Positions 1 through 9,770 of a stretch of 64,000 bases of DNA are shown here, in pieces. This stretch comes from Sulfuricurvum sp. (GTDB lineage Bacteria; Campylobacterota; Campylobacteria; Campylobacterales; Sulfurimonadaceae). The notes beneath the pieces were generated by a model, which saw only the letters and a list, made by a program, of their open reading frames with translations, searched no databases and was not told the origin of the DNA. The position numbers and the translations under genes were made by a program. The stretch spans positions 186,112 to 250,111 of the forward strand of contig JAQTTG010000005.1 of the NCBI GenBank assembly GCA_028710885.1, written 5' to 3'. Numbering within the stretch: the first letter of the stretch is position 1; each line of letters starts with the position of its first letter.

Positions 1-1
1 T

Positions 2-472
2 ACAACCGTTATAGGTCTAGGCGAACGTGCCGGTAATGCTTCATTCGAGCAGATTCTTATGTCACTAAAACATCTTTATGGCGAAGTACGTTCCATTGAT
101 CCTCTCTTATTACGTGATTTGGTTCATACGGTTGCTTATGCTGCAAATATTGATTTGGCAACAAATGCCCCTATTGTAGGGGAACGAATATTTGCCCATG
201 AGAGTGGTATTCATGCTGATGGAATGATGAAAGATTCCCATGCGTATGAGCCGTATGAAGCACAAGAGGTTGGATTGGAGAGTTCGTTTCCGATCGGTAA
301 ACACTCTGGCAGTGCGACTATTCGTTATCATTTGGCACGAATAGGTATTAATGCTGAGAATACGATCTTACGTGATATGCTTCCAAAAATTCGAGAGATT
401 GTGACATCACGCAAACGTGTATTGGATATAGGCGAATTAAAATCACTCTACCAGGATATAGCATGTATATAG
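2..472 (+). CDS. nifV: Homocitrate synthase, C-terminal part (partial at window edge)
   Basis: The reading frame is open from base 2 and the 5' part lies outside the window. NifV condenses acetyl-CoA with 2-oxoglutarate to homocitrate, the organic ligand of the nitrogenase FeMo cofactor. The visible part carries the metal-site signature of the HMG-CoA-lyase-like/isopropylmalate synthase family (FAHESGIHADGM) and the downstream GKHSG element. 2-Isopropylmalate synthase is the main alternative, but the short C-terminus lacks its leucine regulatory domain and nifHDK lies downstream, so NifV is favoured. The last 10 bases overlap the next gene. Confidence 0.85.
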   Translation, partial: TTVIGLGERAGNASFEQILMSLKHLYGEVRSIDPLLLRDLVHTVAYAANIDLATNAPIVGERIFAHESGIHADGMMKDSHAYEPYEAQEVGLESSFPIGKHSGSATIRYHLARIGINAENTILRDMLPKIREIVTSRKRVLDIGELKSLYQDIACI

Positions 473-1290
473 GGTGGCTGAAATTTGGTGATGTTGCCGA
501 GTTGGTTAAAATAGCCGAAGATGTAGGCTGGCTTTTAGATGGATATCATGTCAAACTCATGATGATGCATTCCCCTCATTTGTGTTATGGCGCATACGAA
601 GAGGGTGTACTTGTTGGTGCAGTGATGGCTATAGAGTTTGAAACATCTGCAATGATTAAGTATTTTATGGTCAAACCTAGCTATCAAAAACAAGGAATCG
701 GAAGACGGCTATTCAATACACTTTTTGGTGTATTGAAAGATGAACATCCCTCTTTGTACCTCCATGCAAATCCGCATTTAAAAAGCTTTTTTGAAGAAAG
801 CGGTTTTAGAAGTGTCATGGAAGTAGGGCGTTTCCTCAATGTAGGTAAAGTTCCACCTTTTAGTTTTACCAATGCCCAGGCAAAAGAGTTAGATGGTGGA
901 AATTTTGATGCAATGATTCGGAAAATTGATTTTGAAACTTTTGGTGAAGATCGAATGGCTTTCATGTTAGATGAAATGGAGCGTAATAGTTCACTTAAAT
1001 TCGCTCTTCCAAATTCTTTTCAGCATTCCAGTGTTATTAATGCACGTGGTGTCTATTTAGGTCCATGGCAATGTCGTGTAGGATATGAAGAAGAAGCAGA
1101 AAAAATGATGCAAGGTGTGCTTTATTTTCGGGGATTAAAAAAAGTTTTGGCAGATGTCCCTTTGGGAAATGAGAGGGCGCTCAAGTTATTTGAAAAATAC
1201 CATTTTCAGCAAAAAGGAAATTTTTTTCATATGTGCTATGGTGATTCTCGAAATGTAAAGTTTGAAAATATTTATTCATTTTCATTATGA
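463..1290 (+). CDS. GNAT-family N-acetyltransferase, probably two GNAT-like halves
   Basis: A 275-residue protein starting inside the 3' end of nifV, so translation is probably coupled. The N-terminal half is a GNAT fold: the acetyl-CoA pyrophosphate loop QKQGIGRRLF lies near residues 78-87, followed by FFEESGFRSV. The C-terminal half (from about residue 140) has a second GNAT-like outline ending in NERALKLFEKYHF, as in two-domain acetyltransferases of the YitH type. The substrate is unknown. Its place in the nif transcript suggests a role linked to nitrogen fixation, but that is inference from context. Confidence 0.75.
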   Translation: MYIGWLKFGDVAELVKIAEDVGWLLDGYHVKLMMMHSPHLCYGAYEEGVLVGAVMAIEFETSAMIKYFMVKPSYQKQGIGRRLFNTLFGVLKDEHPSLYLHANPHLKSFFEESGFRSVMEVGRFLNVGKVPPFSFTNAQAKELDGGNFDAMIRKIDFETFGEDRMAFMLDEMERNSSLKFALPNSFQHSSVINARGVYLGPWQCRVGYEEEAEKMMQGVLYFRGLKKVLADVPLGNERALKLFEKYHFQQKGNFFHMCYGDSRNVKFENIYSFSL

Positions 1291-1328
1291 ATGTATTATG
1301 CATAAATTTAAATAAATAAGGAGCTAGA

Positions 1329-1517
1329 ATGAGTGAAGTTGATAACAAAAAAGAGTTGGCAAAACTTAAACGTTTAGCGGTTGAGATAGCATCGGAGATT
1401 CACGATATCGTAGAAGATACTGTTTGGACAAATCATGTTAAAATGCCCCAATTGGCTCAAAAGCTCTATGATGCTGTTGAAAAAGCGAATGCTTATAAGG
1501 CAGAACATTCCCTCTAA
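1329..1517 (+). CDS. CCE_0567/DUF683-type small helical protein
   Basis: A 62-residue, all-helical small protein behind a clear ribosome site (aaggagc). The centre, IASEIHDIVEDT followed by MPQLAQKLYDAVEKA, resembles the DUF683/CCE_0567 family of nif clusters, small two-helix metal-binding proteins of unsettled function. It sits between a GNAT gene and a cysteine-rich protein in the nif region, as relatives do elsewhere. Family membership comes from the recalled pattern and gene context, not from a search. Confidence 0.6.
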   Translation: MSEVDNKKELAKLKRLAVEIASEIHDIVEDTVWTNHVKMPQLAQKLYDAVEKANAYKAEHSL

Positions 1518-1527
1518 GGGGTGACAT

Positions 1528-1806
1528 ATGTCTACTAAAGAAGAAGTATTAGCTCTTGAAATTTGTGAATGCGGTTGCAAGAATGTAGCGGATGCAATCA
1601 AAATTTTTCAAGAGACAGATCTTCCTTATAAAAAAGCAAAAAAACTGGTCACCGAATGTGAAAAGAGCTGCTGCCGCGCTGCTCTTCTGCGACTTTTTGA
1701 CATGACATATTTTGGTAAATTCGATTACGATGAGATAGAACGGCTGATTCAGCTTCGTCATGATCGACTTGGCGAAATTCTCGAAAGGATGAAATCTGGA
1801 CGCTGA
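1528..1806 (+). CDS. Small cysteine-rich protein of the nif region, unknown function
   Basis: A 92-residue protein I do not recognise. It has two cysteine groups: Cys13, Cys15 and Cys17 (CECGC) near the start, and Cys44, Cys48 and Cys49 (CEKSCC) after an amphipathic helix. The C-terminal half is helical and charged (YDEIERLIQLRHDRL). Six cysteines in this spacing suggest a bound metal or Fe-S cluster. It starts 10 bases after the DUF683-like gene and probably shares its transcript. A [2Fe-2S] carrier or assembly helper for nitrogenase is possible but not shown. Confidence 0.65.
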   Translation: MSTKEEVLALEICECGCKNVADAIKIFQETDLPYKKAKKLVTECEKSCCRAALLRLFDMTYFGKFDYDEIERLIQLRHDRLGEILERMKSGR

Positions 1807-2245
1807 AATTTTAATCCGCTATGCGGAACATGACGAAATTGGTTTAATGTCTGATTTGCTTTGTGAATTATTTTCTATTGAAGATGATTTTGTAATTGAT
1901 AAAGAGAAACAGACATTAGGTCTAAAGTTATTGTTAAATGAAATTCATTCGACAATTTTAGTCGCTTCTGTTAATAATGAAATTGTCGGGATGATTACGA
2001 TGCAAACATTGATATCGACAGCATCGGGTGGATACGTTGGTTTGATCGAAGATTTAATTGTGACAAAGAATTATCGCGGGATTGGGATTGGTTCTAAACT
2101 TTTAAAATCACTTATTGATGAATCGCAACATCAAGGACTTCTTCGATTGGCACTTGGTGCGGATATCCGAAATACCGCTGCTATTCTTTTTTATCGTAAA
2201 CATGGATTCGCAGCCAGCCATATGGGACTGATGTATCGGTTTTAG
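1796..2245 (+). CDS. GNAT-family acetyltransferase, probable non-ATG start
   Basis: The first ATG in frame is at 1847, but the frame is open back to 1793. The residues before that ATG (EILIRYAEHDEIGL) form the expected first strand and helix of a GNAT protein, so an ATG start would cut the fold. A CTG at 1796 sits a few bases after AGGA and overlaps the upstream stop codon; I place the start there tentatively. The acetyl-CoA loop is NYRGIGIGSKLL, followed by AAILFYRKHGF. The length, about 149 residues, is normal for single-domain GNATs. Substrate unknown. Confidence 0.7.
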   Translation: MDAEILIRYAEHDEIGLMSDLLCELFSIEDDFVIDKEKQTLGLKLLLNEIHSTILVASVNNEIVGMITMQTLISTASGGYVGLIEDLIVTKNYRGIGIGSKLLKSLIDESQHQGLLRLALGADIRNTAAILFYRKHGFAASHMGLMYRF

Positions 2246-2802
2246 CCTCTACTGCGTGCTCCATGATAATACGATGTCTCATTAGCTTCTGGTTCAGGAA
2301 TTTTGAGATGAATTGCTTTGATAGGTTCATTTTCCGTAAAATGACTGTATTCATCAAATCTATCTTCTGTTATGCTCATCATCTGTGCCTCAAGAATACG
2401 CAGTTTATGTTTGAGTTTATCTGAGAGGACAACAATCTCTTCATAATAACGTTCTGAAAACTCTTTTTCATAATCACTTATATTAGATTTACGACCAAGA
2501 ATATTCCCTAAAAGATTTTTCTTTTGTTTTCCAAAATAGATGGGGTAGATTTTTGTGTATTTGTCATGCATGCTAATAAAAATCATCTCAATATCTTCAA
2601 GAACCATTCGGCTGCTTCCTAATGAAAATAGCATTGCTTCATTATAAAACCATTTTCCGAATTCCGATTCAAGTGCATTGACACAAATATCACTTTCGTC
2701 AACATTTATTCCGGACATTAATAGTTTAATGGAATTAACCCAACGGATATGGGCTGTACGTGATTGATGCATATTATGGATAAATCTCTCTTTATTGGTC
2801 AT
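2242..2802 (-). CDS. CZB-like (chemoreceptor zinc-binding) domain protein
   Basis: Read from the ATG at 2802, which has AAGGG upstream; an in-frame TTG at 2829 is the longer alternative. The protein, about 186 residues, starts with a helix holding HIRW, then DICVNALESEFGKWFYN and a later HDKY. This order matches the CZB fold (His...Cys...GKW...His), a zinc site that senses redox or hypochlorous acid signals. There is no transmembrane segment and no MCP signalling domain, so it is a free CZB protein. It lies on the opposite strand between two nif segments. Medium confidence in the family call. Confidence 0.55.
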   Translation of the reverse strand: MTNKERFIHNMHQSRTAHIRWVNSIKLLMSGINVDESDICVNALESEFGKWFYNEAMLFSLGSSRMVLEDIEMIFISMHDKYTKIYPIYFGKQKKNLLGNILGRKSNISDYEKEFSERYYEEIVVLSDKLKHKLRILEAQMMSITEDRFDEYSHFTENEPIKAIHLKIPEPEANETSYYHGARSRG

Positions 2803-3961
<1,159 letters not shown>

Positions 3962-3971
3962 GTTTAACCCC

Positions 3972-4023
3972 GAGGTTCCTCTTTGGAGGAATCTTCAATG
4001 GCTGTCATAGAATTTTTTATGAC
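3972..4023 (+). other. Tandem stem-loops between nifH and the next gene
   Basis: GAGGTTCCTC (3972-3981) pairs with GAGGAATCTT (3986-3995) across a four-base loop, giving a 10-bp stem with two G-U pairs. GTCATA (4004-4009) pairs with TATGAC (4018-4023). No T-run follows the first stem. They probably act as a processing or attenuation element that keeps nifH transcript in excess over nifDK, as hairpins at this site do in other diazotrophs. Confidence 0.55.
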
Positions 4024-4074
4024 CTTTAACATCTTGTTAATAATGAAAAGAAAACAACAGAAAAAGGAGATTAG

Positions 4075-4434
4075 ATGTTTGTATTAGGTTTTCACTTCCC
4101 AGCTTCAATGGGGAATAATGTTCCAGATGAATTAGTTGCAGAAAAAATTGCTGACGTTGATATCAGTGACGTTAACGAAATCAAACTTTTGATGGGTACA
4201 AAAGATAAAGATAAAGTTTGGTTGAGTTACACCAACAAAGATACTTTCTTGTTCCGTGCAATGGTTCACTACTTCAAAGAAGAGAATCCAGATCGTGCAC
4301 AAAAATACATGATCTACATGAACCGTTATCAAATGTCAGAGCTTTCTAAACGTTTAGATGCAGCAGATGATGAAACAATGAAATTGTGTCATAACCTTGA
4401 TTCGATGGAACAATTCCGTATCGAAGTCGCGTAA
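4075..4434 (+). CDS. Conserved-looking protein of unknown function between nifH and nifD
   Basis: A 119-residue protein with ribosome site AAAAGGAG, placed exactly between nifH and nifD and sharing their high-expression codon use. The N-terminus ([13 protein letters not shown]) is followed by an acidic stretch ([16 protein letters not shown]), an aromatic segment ([20 protein letters not shown]) and helical repeats ([20 protein letters not shown]). It has one cysteine and no signal peptide. It is not a NifI/PII protein, which occupies this position in archaea and clostridia, and it does not match CowN. Position and codon bias suggest a nitrogenase-associated function. Confidence 0.75.
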   Translation: MFVLGFHFPASMGNNVPDELVAEKIADVDISDVNEIKLLMGTKDKDKVWLSYTNKDTFLFRAMVHYFKEENPDRAQKYMIYMNRYQMSELSKRLDAADDETMKLCHNLDSMEQFRIEVA

Positions 4435-4448
4435 GGAAGGGGTGTATT

Positions 4449-5918
4449 ATGGGTCCAGAAACACTAGAAGCTAAACAAAAAGCGGCCATTGAAGAGATCT
4501 TAAAAGCGTATCCTGAGAAAGCGGCGAAAAACCGTGAAAAACATCTCGGTGTCGGATCTCCAAATGATGAAAATCAAAAAACCTGCGGAGATGTCCGTTC
4601 AAACAAAAAAACCGTTCCGGGTGTTATGAGCCAACGTGGTTGTGCTTATGCAGGGTCTAAAGGGGTTGTTTGGGGTCCAGTCAAAGACATGATCCATATC
4701 AGCCACGGTCCTATCGGATGCGGTCAATACAGCCGTGCAGGTCGTCGTAACTACTACATCGGAGTAACCGGTGTTGATACATTTGTTACTATGAATTTTT
4801 GTACCGATTTCCAAGAAAACAACATCGTTTTTGGTGGAGATAAAAAATTGGGTATCGCTATTGACGAGATTGATAGCCTTTTCCCATTAAATAACGGTAT
4901 CACTGTTCAATCAGAATGTCCAATCGGTTTGATCGGTGACGATATCGGTGCTGTTGCGAAAGTAAAAGCAAAAGAACTTCATAAAACAATCGTTCCGGTT
5001 AACTGTGAAGGTTTCCGTGGGGTATCTCAATCATTGGGTCACCACATTGCAAATGATACTGTACGTGACTATATTTTTGAAGGTGATCTTAGCCATATCG
5101 ATACGACTGATGTTACTGCGACAGAATATGACGTTGCGATCATCGGTGACTATAACATCGGTGGAGATACATGGTCAAGCCGTATTCTTCTTGAAGAGAT
5201 GGGTCTTCGCGTTGTAGCACAATGGTCTGGAGATGCGACTCTTAAAGAGATGGCATTGACACCAAAAGTAAAATTGAACTTGCTTCACTGCTACCGTTCA
5301 ATGAACTACATCAGCCGTCACATGGAAAAAGAATTCGGGATACCTTGGATCGAGTATAACTTCTTCGGACCGAGTCAAACGATCAAATCACTTCGCAAAA
5401 TTGCTGCTTTCTTCGATGAAAGTATCCAAGCAAAATGTGAAGAAGTTATCGCTAAATATCAACCGATGATCGATGCGGTTATCGCGAAATATAAACCACG
5501 TCTCGAAGGGAAACAAGTAATGTTGTTCGTTGGCGGTCTCCGTCCTCGTCACGTTATCGGTGCTTACGAAGATTTGGGTATGGAAGTAATCGGAACCGGT
5601 TATGAGTTCGCTCATGATGACGACTACAAACGTACAAAAGAAGAGATTTTCCGCTCAACTGTTATCTACGATGACGTCAACGAGTATGAGCTTGAAGCAT
5701 TCGTTAAAAAACTTCAACCTGACCTAGTAGCTTCTGGGATCAAAGAGAAGTATGTATTCCAAAAAATGGGTCTCCCATACCGCCAAATGCACTCATGGGA
5801 TTACAGCGGTCCATACCATGGATACGACGGATTTGCGATTTTCGCACAAGATATGGATTTAGCTATTAATTCACCTGTATGGGCTCACAGTAAAGCACCA
5901 TGGGAAAAGGAAGGTTGA
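4449..5918 (+). CDS. nifD: Nitrogenase molybdenum-iron protein alpha chain
   Basis: NifD holds the FeMo cofactor where N2 is reduced and shares the P-cluster with NifK. P-cluster cysteines are Cys65 (RGCAYAG), Cys91 (GPIGCGQ) and Cys157 (SECPIG). The cofactor ligands are Cys281 (LLHCYRS) and His448 ([16 protein letters not shown]). The full ligand set marks the Mo type rather than the V or Fe-only alternative. The 489-residue length is normal. It starts 14 bases after the unknown gene behind AAGGAAGGGG and lies 4 bases ahead of nifK, so all are one transcript. Confidence 0.98.
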   Translation: MGPETLEAKQKAAIEEILKAYPEKAAKNREKHLGVGSPNDENQKTCGDVRSNKKTVPGVMSQRGCAYAGSKGVVWGPVKDMIHISHGPIGCGQYSRAGRRNYYIGVTGVDTFVTMNFCTDFQENNIVFGGDKKLGIAIDEIDSLFPLNNGITVQSECPIGLIGDDIGAVAKVKAKELHKTIVPVNCEGFRGVSQSLGHHIANDTVRDYIFEGDLSHIDTTDVTATEYDVAIIGDYNIGGDTWSSRILLEEMGLRVVAQWSGDATLKEMALTPKVKLNLLHCYRSMNYISRHMEKEFGIPWIEYNFFGPSQTIKSLRKIAAFFDESIQAKCEEVIAKYQPMIDAVIAKYKPRLEGKQVMLFVGGLRPRHVIGAYEDLGMEVIGTGYEFAHDDDYKRTKEEIFRSTVIYDDVNEYELEAFVKKLQPDLVASGIKEKYVFQKMGLPYRQMHSWDYSGPYHGYDGFAIFAQDMDLAINSPVWAHSKAPWEKEG

Positions 5919-5922
5919 GACG

Positions 5923-7467
5923 ATGCAAGAAGTAGAAAAAATCGTAAACGGGAAAGACCTGTTTAAACGCCCTGAGTATGCAGAAGTACTCGCAAACAAA
6001 AAACAATTCGAATCTTCTATGCTCGCAATCAATCCTGCGAAAGTTGAAGAGATCGCTGAGTGGACTAAATCATGGGATTACCGTGAGAAAAATCTTGCTC
6101 GTGAAGCGATCACCGTCAATCCGGCAAAAGCATGTCAACCTCTCGGGGCTGTCATGGTTGCTCTCGGGTTTGAGGGTACTATGCCTTACGTTCACGGTTC
6201 TCATGGATGTGTAGCGTATTTCCGTTCTTACTTTACTAAACACTTCAAAGAGCCAACCCCTTGTGTCTCTGACTCTATGACTGAAGATGCTGCGGTATTC
6301 GGTGGTTTGGTAAATATGAAAGAGGGTCTTAAAAACTGTGCTGCAGTCTATAAACCTAAAATGATCGCCGTTTCTACTACCTGTATGGCAGAAGTTATCG
6401 GGGATGACTTGATGGCATTTATCACTTCTGCAAAAGAAGAAGATGGCGGAGAGTTCCTACCGGCTGAATATCCTATTCCATATGCGCACACTCCTTCATT
6501 CGTAGGAAGCCATATTACTGGGTATGATAACATGATGCATGGTATCATGAGCCAACTCACTGAAGGAAACAAAGGTGAAACCAAACAACGTATCAATATC
6601 ATTCCTGGTTTTGAAACGTATATCGGAAGCCTTCGTTCAGTAAAAAGTATCGTAGAAGCGTTCGGCACAGACTATATCATGTTGGGTGACCACTCTGATC
6701 AATGGGATATGCCAGCAGGTAACTACGAAATGTTCCAAGGCGGAACAAAAATCGAAGACGCAAAAGATTGTATCAACTCAAGTGCAACAATTTCTCTTCA
6801 AAAATATGCAACGTCTAAAACCATGAAAATGGTCGAAAAACGTTGGAAACATGCTGGTGGATTTTCTAATCCGATCGGTCTCAAAGGGACTGATGAGTTC
6901 GTTATGAAACTCGCAGAGTTGACTGGAACTGAAGTTCCACAAAAACTTAAAACTGAGCGTGGTCGTTTAGTTGATGCTATGCAAGACAGCTATCCGTATA
7001 TGCACGGTAAAAAATTCGCTATCTGGGGTGATCCTGACTTCCTTCTCGGTGTCGTTTCATTCTTGTTAGAGATGGGTGCTGAGCCAACTCACGTCCTTTG
7101 CCACAATGCACCAAACGGTTGGGAAGCGGAAATGAGAGCATTGCTTGATACATCTCCTGCAAAAGACAGTTTGAATGTATGGGCTGGTAAAGACTTGTGG
7201 GCAATGCGTTCACTCCTCTTCACTGAACCTGTCGATTTCATGATTGGTAACAGCTATGGTAAAGAGTTGATGCGTGATACTGGTACTCCGTTGATCTACA
7301 TCGGATTCCCAATCTTCGACCGTCATCACCTTCACCGTTACTCTATCAGCGGATACGATGGAGCGTTGAACCTTCTTACTTGGATCACGAACAAAGTTCT
7401 TGATCAGTTGGATGAAGATACCAAAGGTATCGCAACAACCGACTATTTCTTCGACCTCGTCCGCTAA
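5923..7467 (+). CDS. nifK: Nitrogenase molybdenum-iron protein beta chain
   Basis: The beta subunit of the MoFe heterotetramer contributes the other three P-cluster cysteines, here Cys71 (KACQPLG), Cys96 (HGCVAYF) and Cys154 (TTCMAEV). The 514 residues include the N-terminal extension that wraps NifD. The gene follows nifD by 4 bases and is followed directly by two GC-rich hairpins. nifE, nifN and nifB are not immediately downstream, so cofactor assembly genes must be elsewhere, probably upstream of the window near nifV. Confidence 0.98.
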   Translation: MQEVEKIVNGKDLFKRPEYAEVLANKKQFESSMLAINPAKVEEIAEWTKSWDYREKNLAREAITVNPAKACQPLGAVMVALGFEGTMPYVHGSHGCVAYFRSYFTKHFKEPTPCVSDSMTEDAAVFGGLVNMKEGLKNCAAVYKPKMIAVSTTCMAEVIGDDLMAFITSAKEEDGGEFLPAEYPIPYAHTPSFVGSHITGYDNMMHGIMSQLTEGNKGETKQRINIIPGFETYIGSLRSVKSIVEAFGTDYIMLGDHSDQWDMPAGNYEMFQGGTKIEDAKDCINSSATISLQKYATSKTMKMVEKRWKHAGGFSNPIGLKGTDEFVMKLAELTGTEVPQKLKTERGRLVDAMQDSYPYMHGKKFAIWGDPDFLLGVVSFLLEMGAEPTHVLCHNAPNGWEAEMRALLDTSPAKDSLNVWAGKDLWAMRSLLFTEPVDFMIGNSYGKELMRDTGTPLIYIGFPIFDRHHLHRYSISGYDGALNLLTWITNKVLDQLDEDTKGIATTDYFFDLVR

Positions 7468-7479
7468 GTGGACATTCGT

Positions 7480-7542
7480 CCCCGTTTACGGGGGCAAACT
7501 TCATTGTTTCTCGTCATTTTTCCCCTCACGGGGATTTTTTTT
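7480..7542 (+). terminator. Double hairpin terminator after nifK
   Basis: The first hairpin is CCCCGT (7480-7485) with ACGGGG (7488-7493) and only two loop bases. The second is CCCC (7522-7525), loop TCAC, GGGG (7530-7533), followed by A and eight T (7535-7542), a good Rho-independent terminator. It closes the nifHDK transcript. Confidence 0.85.
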
Positions 7543-7588
7543 GGTTGAATATTCTGAGGAATGTTGAGTCAAAAATAGAGGTAATAGT

Positions 7589-7777
7589 ATGGCAACTGTG
7601 CAAGATAAACTCAAAGCAGAGTTAATGGTAGAGATTTATGCGAGTATCGATCGCATTTATGATTCCATAGAACAACATTTCGATCTTGACGAATTGCGTC
7701 GTAATAATGTGATAAAATCTCTTAATACCCTCAAAGATGAACTCTATTTTGTTGTTCAAACAACACCGCTTTCCTAA
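7589..7777 (+). CDS. Small hypothetical protein, helical
   Basis: A 62-residue protein behind AGAGGTAATAGT. It is predicted to be mostly amphipathic helix (LMVEIYASIDRIYDSIEQHFDLDEL) and has no cysteines or signal peptide. I recognise no family. It stands alone between the nifK terminator and a convergent c-di-GMP gene. A small regulator or structural partner protein is possible; nothing in the sequence decides. Confidence 0.55.
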   Translation: MATVQDKLKAELMVEIYASIDRIYDSIEQHFDLDELRRNNVIKSLNTLKDELYFVVQTTPLS

Positions 7778-7795
7778 GTGATATTTGATAGTTAC

Positions 7796-9703
7796 TTATA
7801 ACATAGATACGGTACTAAACTCAAATCTTTTTTCTCTAAGCAGTTTCAAGCATGCATCAACAACTGACTCATCATACCAGCTTCCTCGCCCTCGTTCTAT
7901 TTCATCAAGTGCTGGATCTATTCCTAATGAAGCACGATATGGACGATGTGACGACATAGCCTCAATGACGTCTGCAACGCATATTATTTTAGCTTCCAGT
8001 AAAATTTCATTATTTTTTAGCCCTTGCGGATAGCCTGAACCGTCTACTTTTTCATGATGTTGTAAAATGATATCGGCGATCGGCCATGGAAATTTGACAT
8101 CTTTGAGTATGTTGTAGCCTTCTTGAGGATGGGTTTGAATTAGCATGACTTCAATATTATTCAGCTTGCCTGGTTTTGATAGAATTTCTGATGGAATATG
8201 TATTTTTCCCAAATCATGTATGATTGCAGCTAATTGTATCCCTTGTATCTTTTCTTCACTTAGATTCATTTCTTGTGCAATGGCTGTTGCTAATTCAGAG
8301 ACACGTCGCTGGTGACCGGCAGTATAGGGATCGCGTGCTTCGACTGTAGCGGCAATGGTTTGAATCGATTGTTCCAAACTTTGGCGAAGAAGTGTCGCGT
8401 GTTGTTCATGTTCAAGACGGGTACGGAGGTTTATAATACCGTATGCGAGATCATTAGCTAACTCTTCGAGCAGTTTAATCTCTTCGCTATCGAATGCATT
8501 TTTCTCTGTTGAATAGATACATAATGTCCCAAATACTTTTTCATCTCCAAATAGGGGTAGGGCGATATTGGAAATAAAACCGTGTGATAGTGCTGCTTCT
8601 TTCCAACGTTTGAATTTAGACTCTTGGGAAATATCCAGGCATATCTGTGTTGTATTGGTGCATATCGCTATAGCAGAGGGTAACTCTCCACCTTCGGTGT
8701 CACTCCAGCTGAAGTGATACTCGGAACACGAACCTTCCGCCATTCCAGAGGATGCCATCGAAATCAGACTTTTATTTGCATCTTCTTTAGCATAACGGAC
8801 TACAGCCATACTGTAGCCCCCTTTTTCAACAATAACATTTGTGACAGATTGTAGTAATTCTTCTTCATTTTTAGCTTTTACGAGAGCAATATTACCGGCA
8901 GAGAGAGTTTTTAGTGCGCGATTGGCGCGATTAAGTGATAGTTCGGATTGTTTTCGTTCGGTGATATCACGGATCATACCGATACCATTCCATTTTCCTT
9001 CTCTCTTAACCGAAGAAAGGGAGAGTTCTATAGGAAATTCGGTTCCATCTTTTTTCAGAGCAGAGAGCTCGAGCGTCTTGCCAATCGCCGCTCCTTCTCC
9101 CGTATGGATGAAGTTGCTAAATCCGATATGGTGAGCATGTAAAAATCGCTCAGGTGCGATAAGTCTATGCAATGATTGACCGATCGCTTCGTGTTCAGAA
9201 TAGCCGAAAATTTTTATGGCTGCCTCGTTCCAAAAAGAGATATTTCCTTTATCGTCTATCATTAAAATTGCATCTTGTGCCGAAGCGGTAATGCTGCGGA
9301 ATTTTTCTTCACTCTCACGTAAAGCTTCTTCAGTATTATGCTTTTCAGTAATATCTTCGAGAATATGCATCGAGTAAAGGTACGTTCCATCCTTATCGTT
9401 TACGATAAAATTTTTAGAACCAAATAGGTGATTGTCTATCTCTATCTCTTCTGTACTAGTGAGGCCAAAAGGGTCTTCAAGCGTTTCTGCACACTTAGGC
9501 AAAGGACCATCATTTTTGGGGAAAAGTTCGTAATAGAGTTGACCGATAATATCGCTATAGGGCATATTCACAAGTTGACTATATGCTTTATTACAGCGGA
9601 GGATGCGAAAATCTTTGTCATGCAAAAATATGGGGAAAGGGAGAACATCAAGAGCACATAGCCATTCTTGATGAGCTTGTTCTATGATTTGGTTGATGTC
9701 CAT
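7796..9703 (-). CDS. PAS-PAS-GAF-HD-GYP c-di-GMP phosphodiesterase
   Basis: A 635-residue cytoplasmic signalling protein. PAS domains cover about residues 15-125 and 130-250, the latter ending in the PAC-like GMIRDITERKQSE. A GAF domain covers about 265-425. The C-terminal HD-GYP domain carries HDLGK (His496/Asp497) and HHEKVDGSGYPQGL, the signature of phosphodiesterases that cleave c-di-GMP. The metal-binding His/Asp set looks complete, so it is probably active. No membrane segment. It likely lowers c-di-GMP in response to a small ligand or redox signal at the PAS or GAF domains. Confidence 0.92.
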   Translation of the reverse strand: MDINQIIEQAHQEWLCALDVLPFPIFLHDKDFRILRCNKAYSQLVNMPYSDIIGQLYYELFPKNDGPLPKCAETLEDPFGLTSTEEIEIDNHLFGSKNFIVNDKDGTYLYSMHILEDITEKHNTEEALRESEEKFRSITASAQDAILMIDDKGNISFWNEAAIKIFGYSEHEAIGQSLHRLIAPERFLHAHHIGFSNFIHTGEGAAIGKTLELSALKKDGTEFPIELSLSSVKREGKWNGIGMIRDITERKQSELSLNRANRALKTLSAGNIALVKAKNEEELLQSVTNVIVEKGGYSMAVVRYAKEDANKSLISMASSGMAEGSCSEYHFSWSDTEGGELPSAIAICTNTTQICLDISQESKFKRWKEAALSHGFISNIALPLFGDEKVFGTLCIYSTEKNAFDSEEIKLLEELANDLAYGIINLRTRLEHEQHATLLRQSLEQSIQTIAATVEARDPYTAGHQRRVSELATAIAQEMNLSEEKIQGIQLAAIIHDLGKIHIPSEILSKPGKLNNIEVMLIQTHPQEGYNILKDVKFPWPIADIILQHHEKVDGSGYPQGLKNNEILLEAKIICVADVIEAMSSHRPYRASLGIDPALDEIERGRGSWYDESVVDACLKLLREKRFEFSTVSML

Positions 9704-9770
9704 TTTTTCTGTCCAACTCTTACGTATTAATCATATGCTTACATATTATAGCACTTTGTATCAGCAAATA

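Noticed and set aside
4075..4434. NifI/PII-type regulator or CowN
   Set aside because: Position fits NifI and size fits either, but the sequence shows neither PII strands and T-loop nor the CowN pattern.
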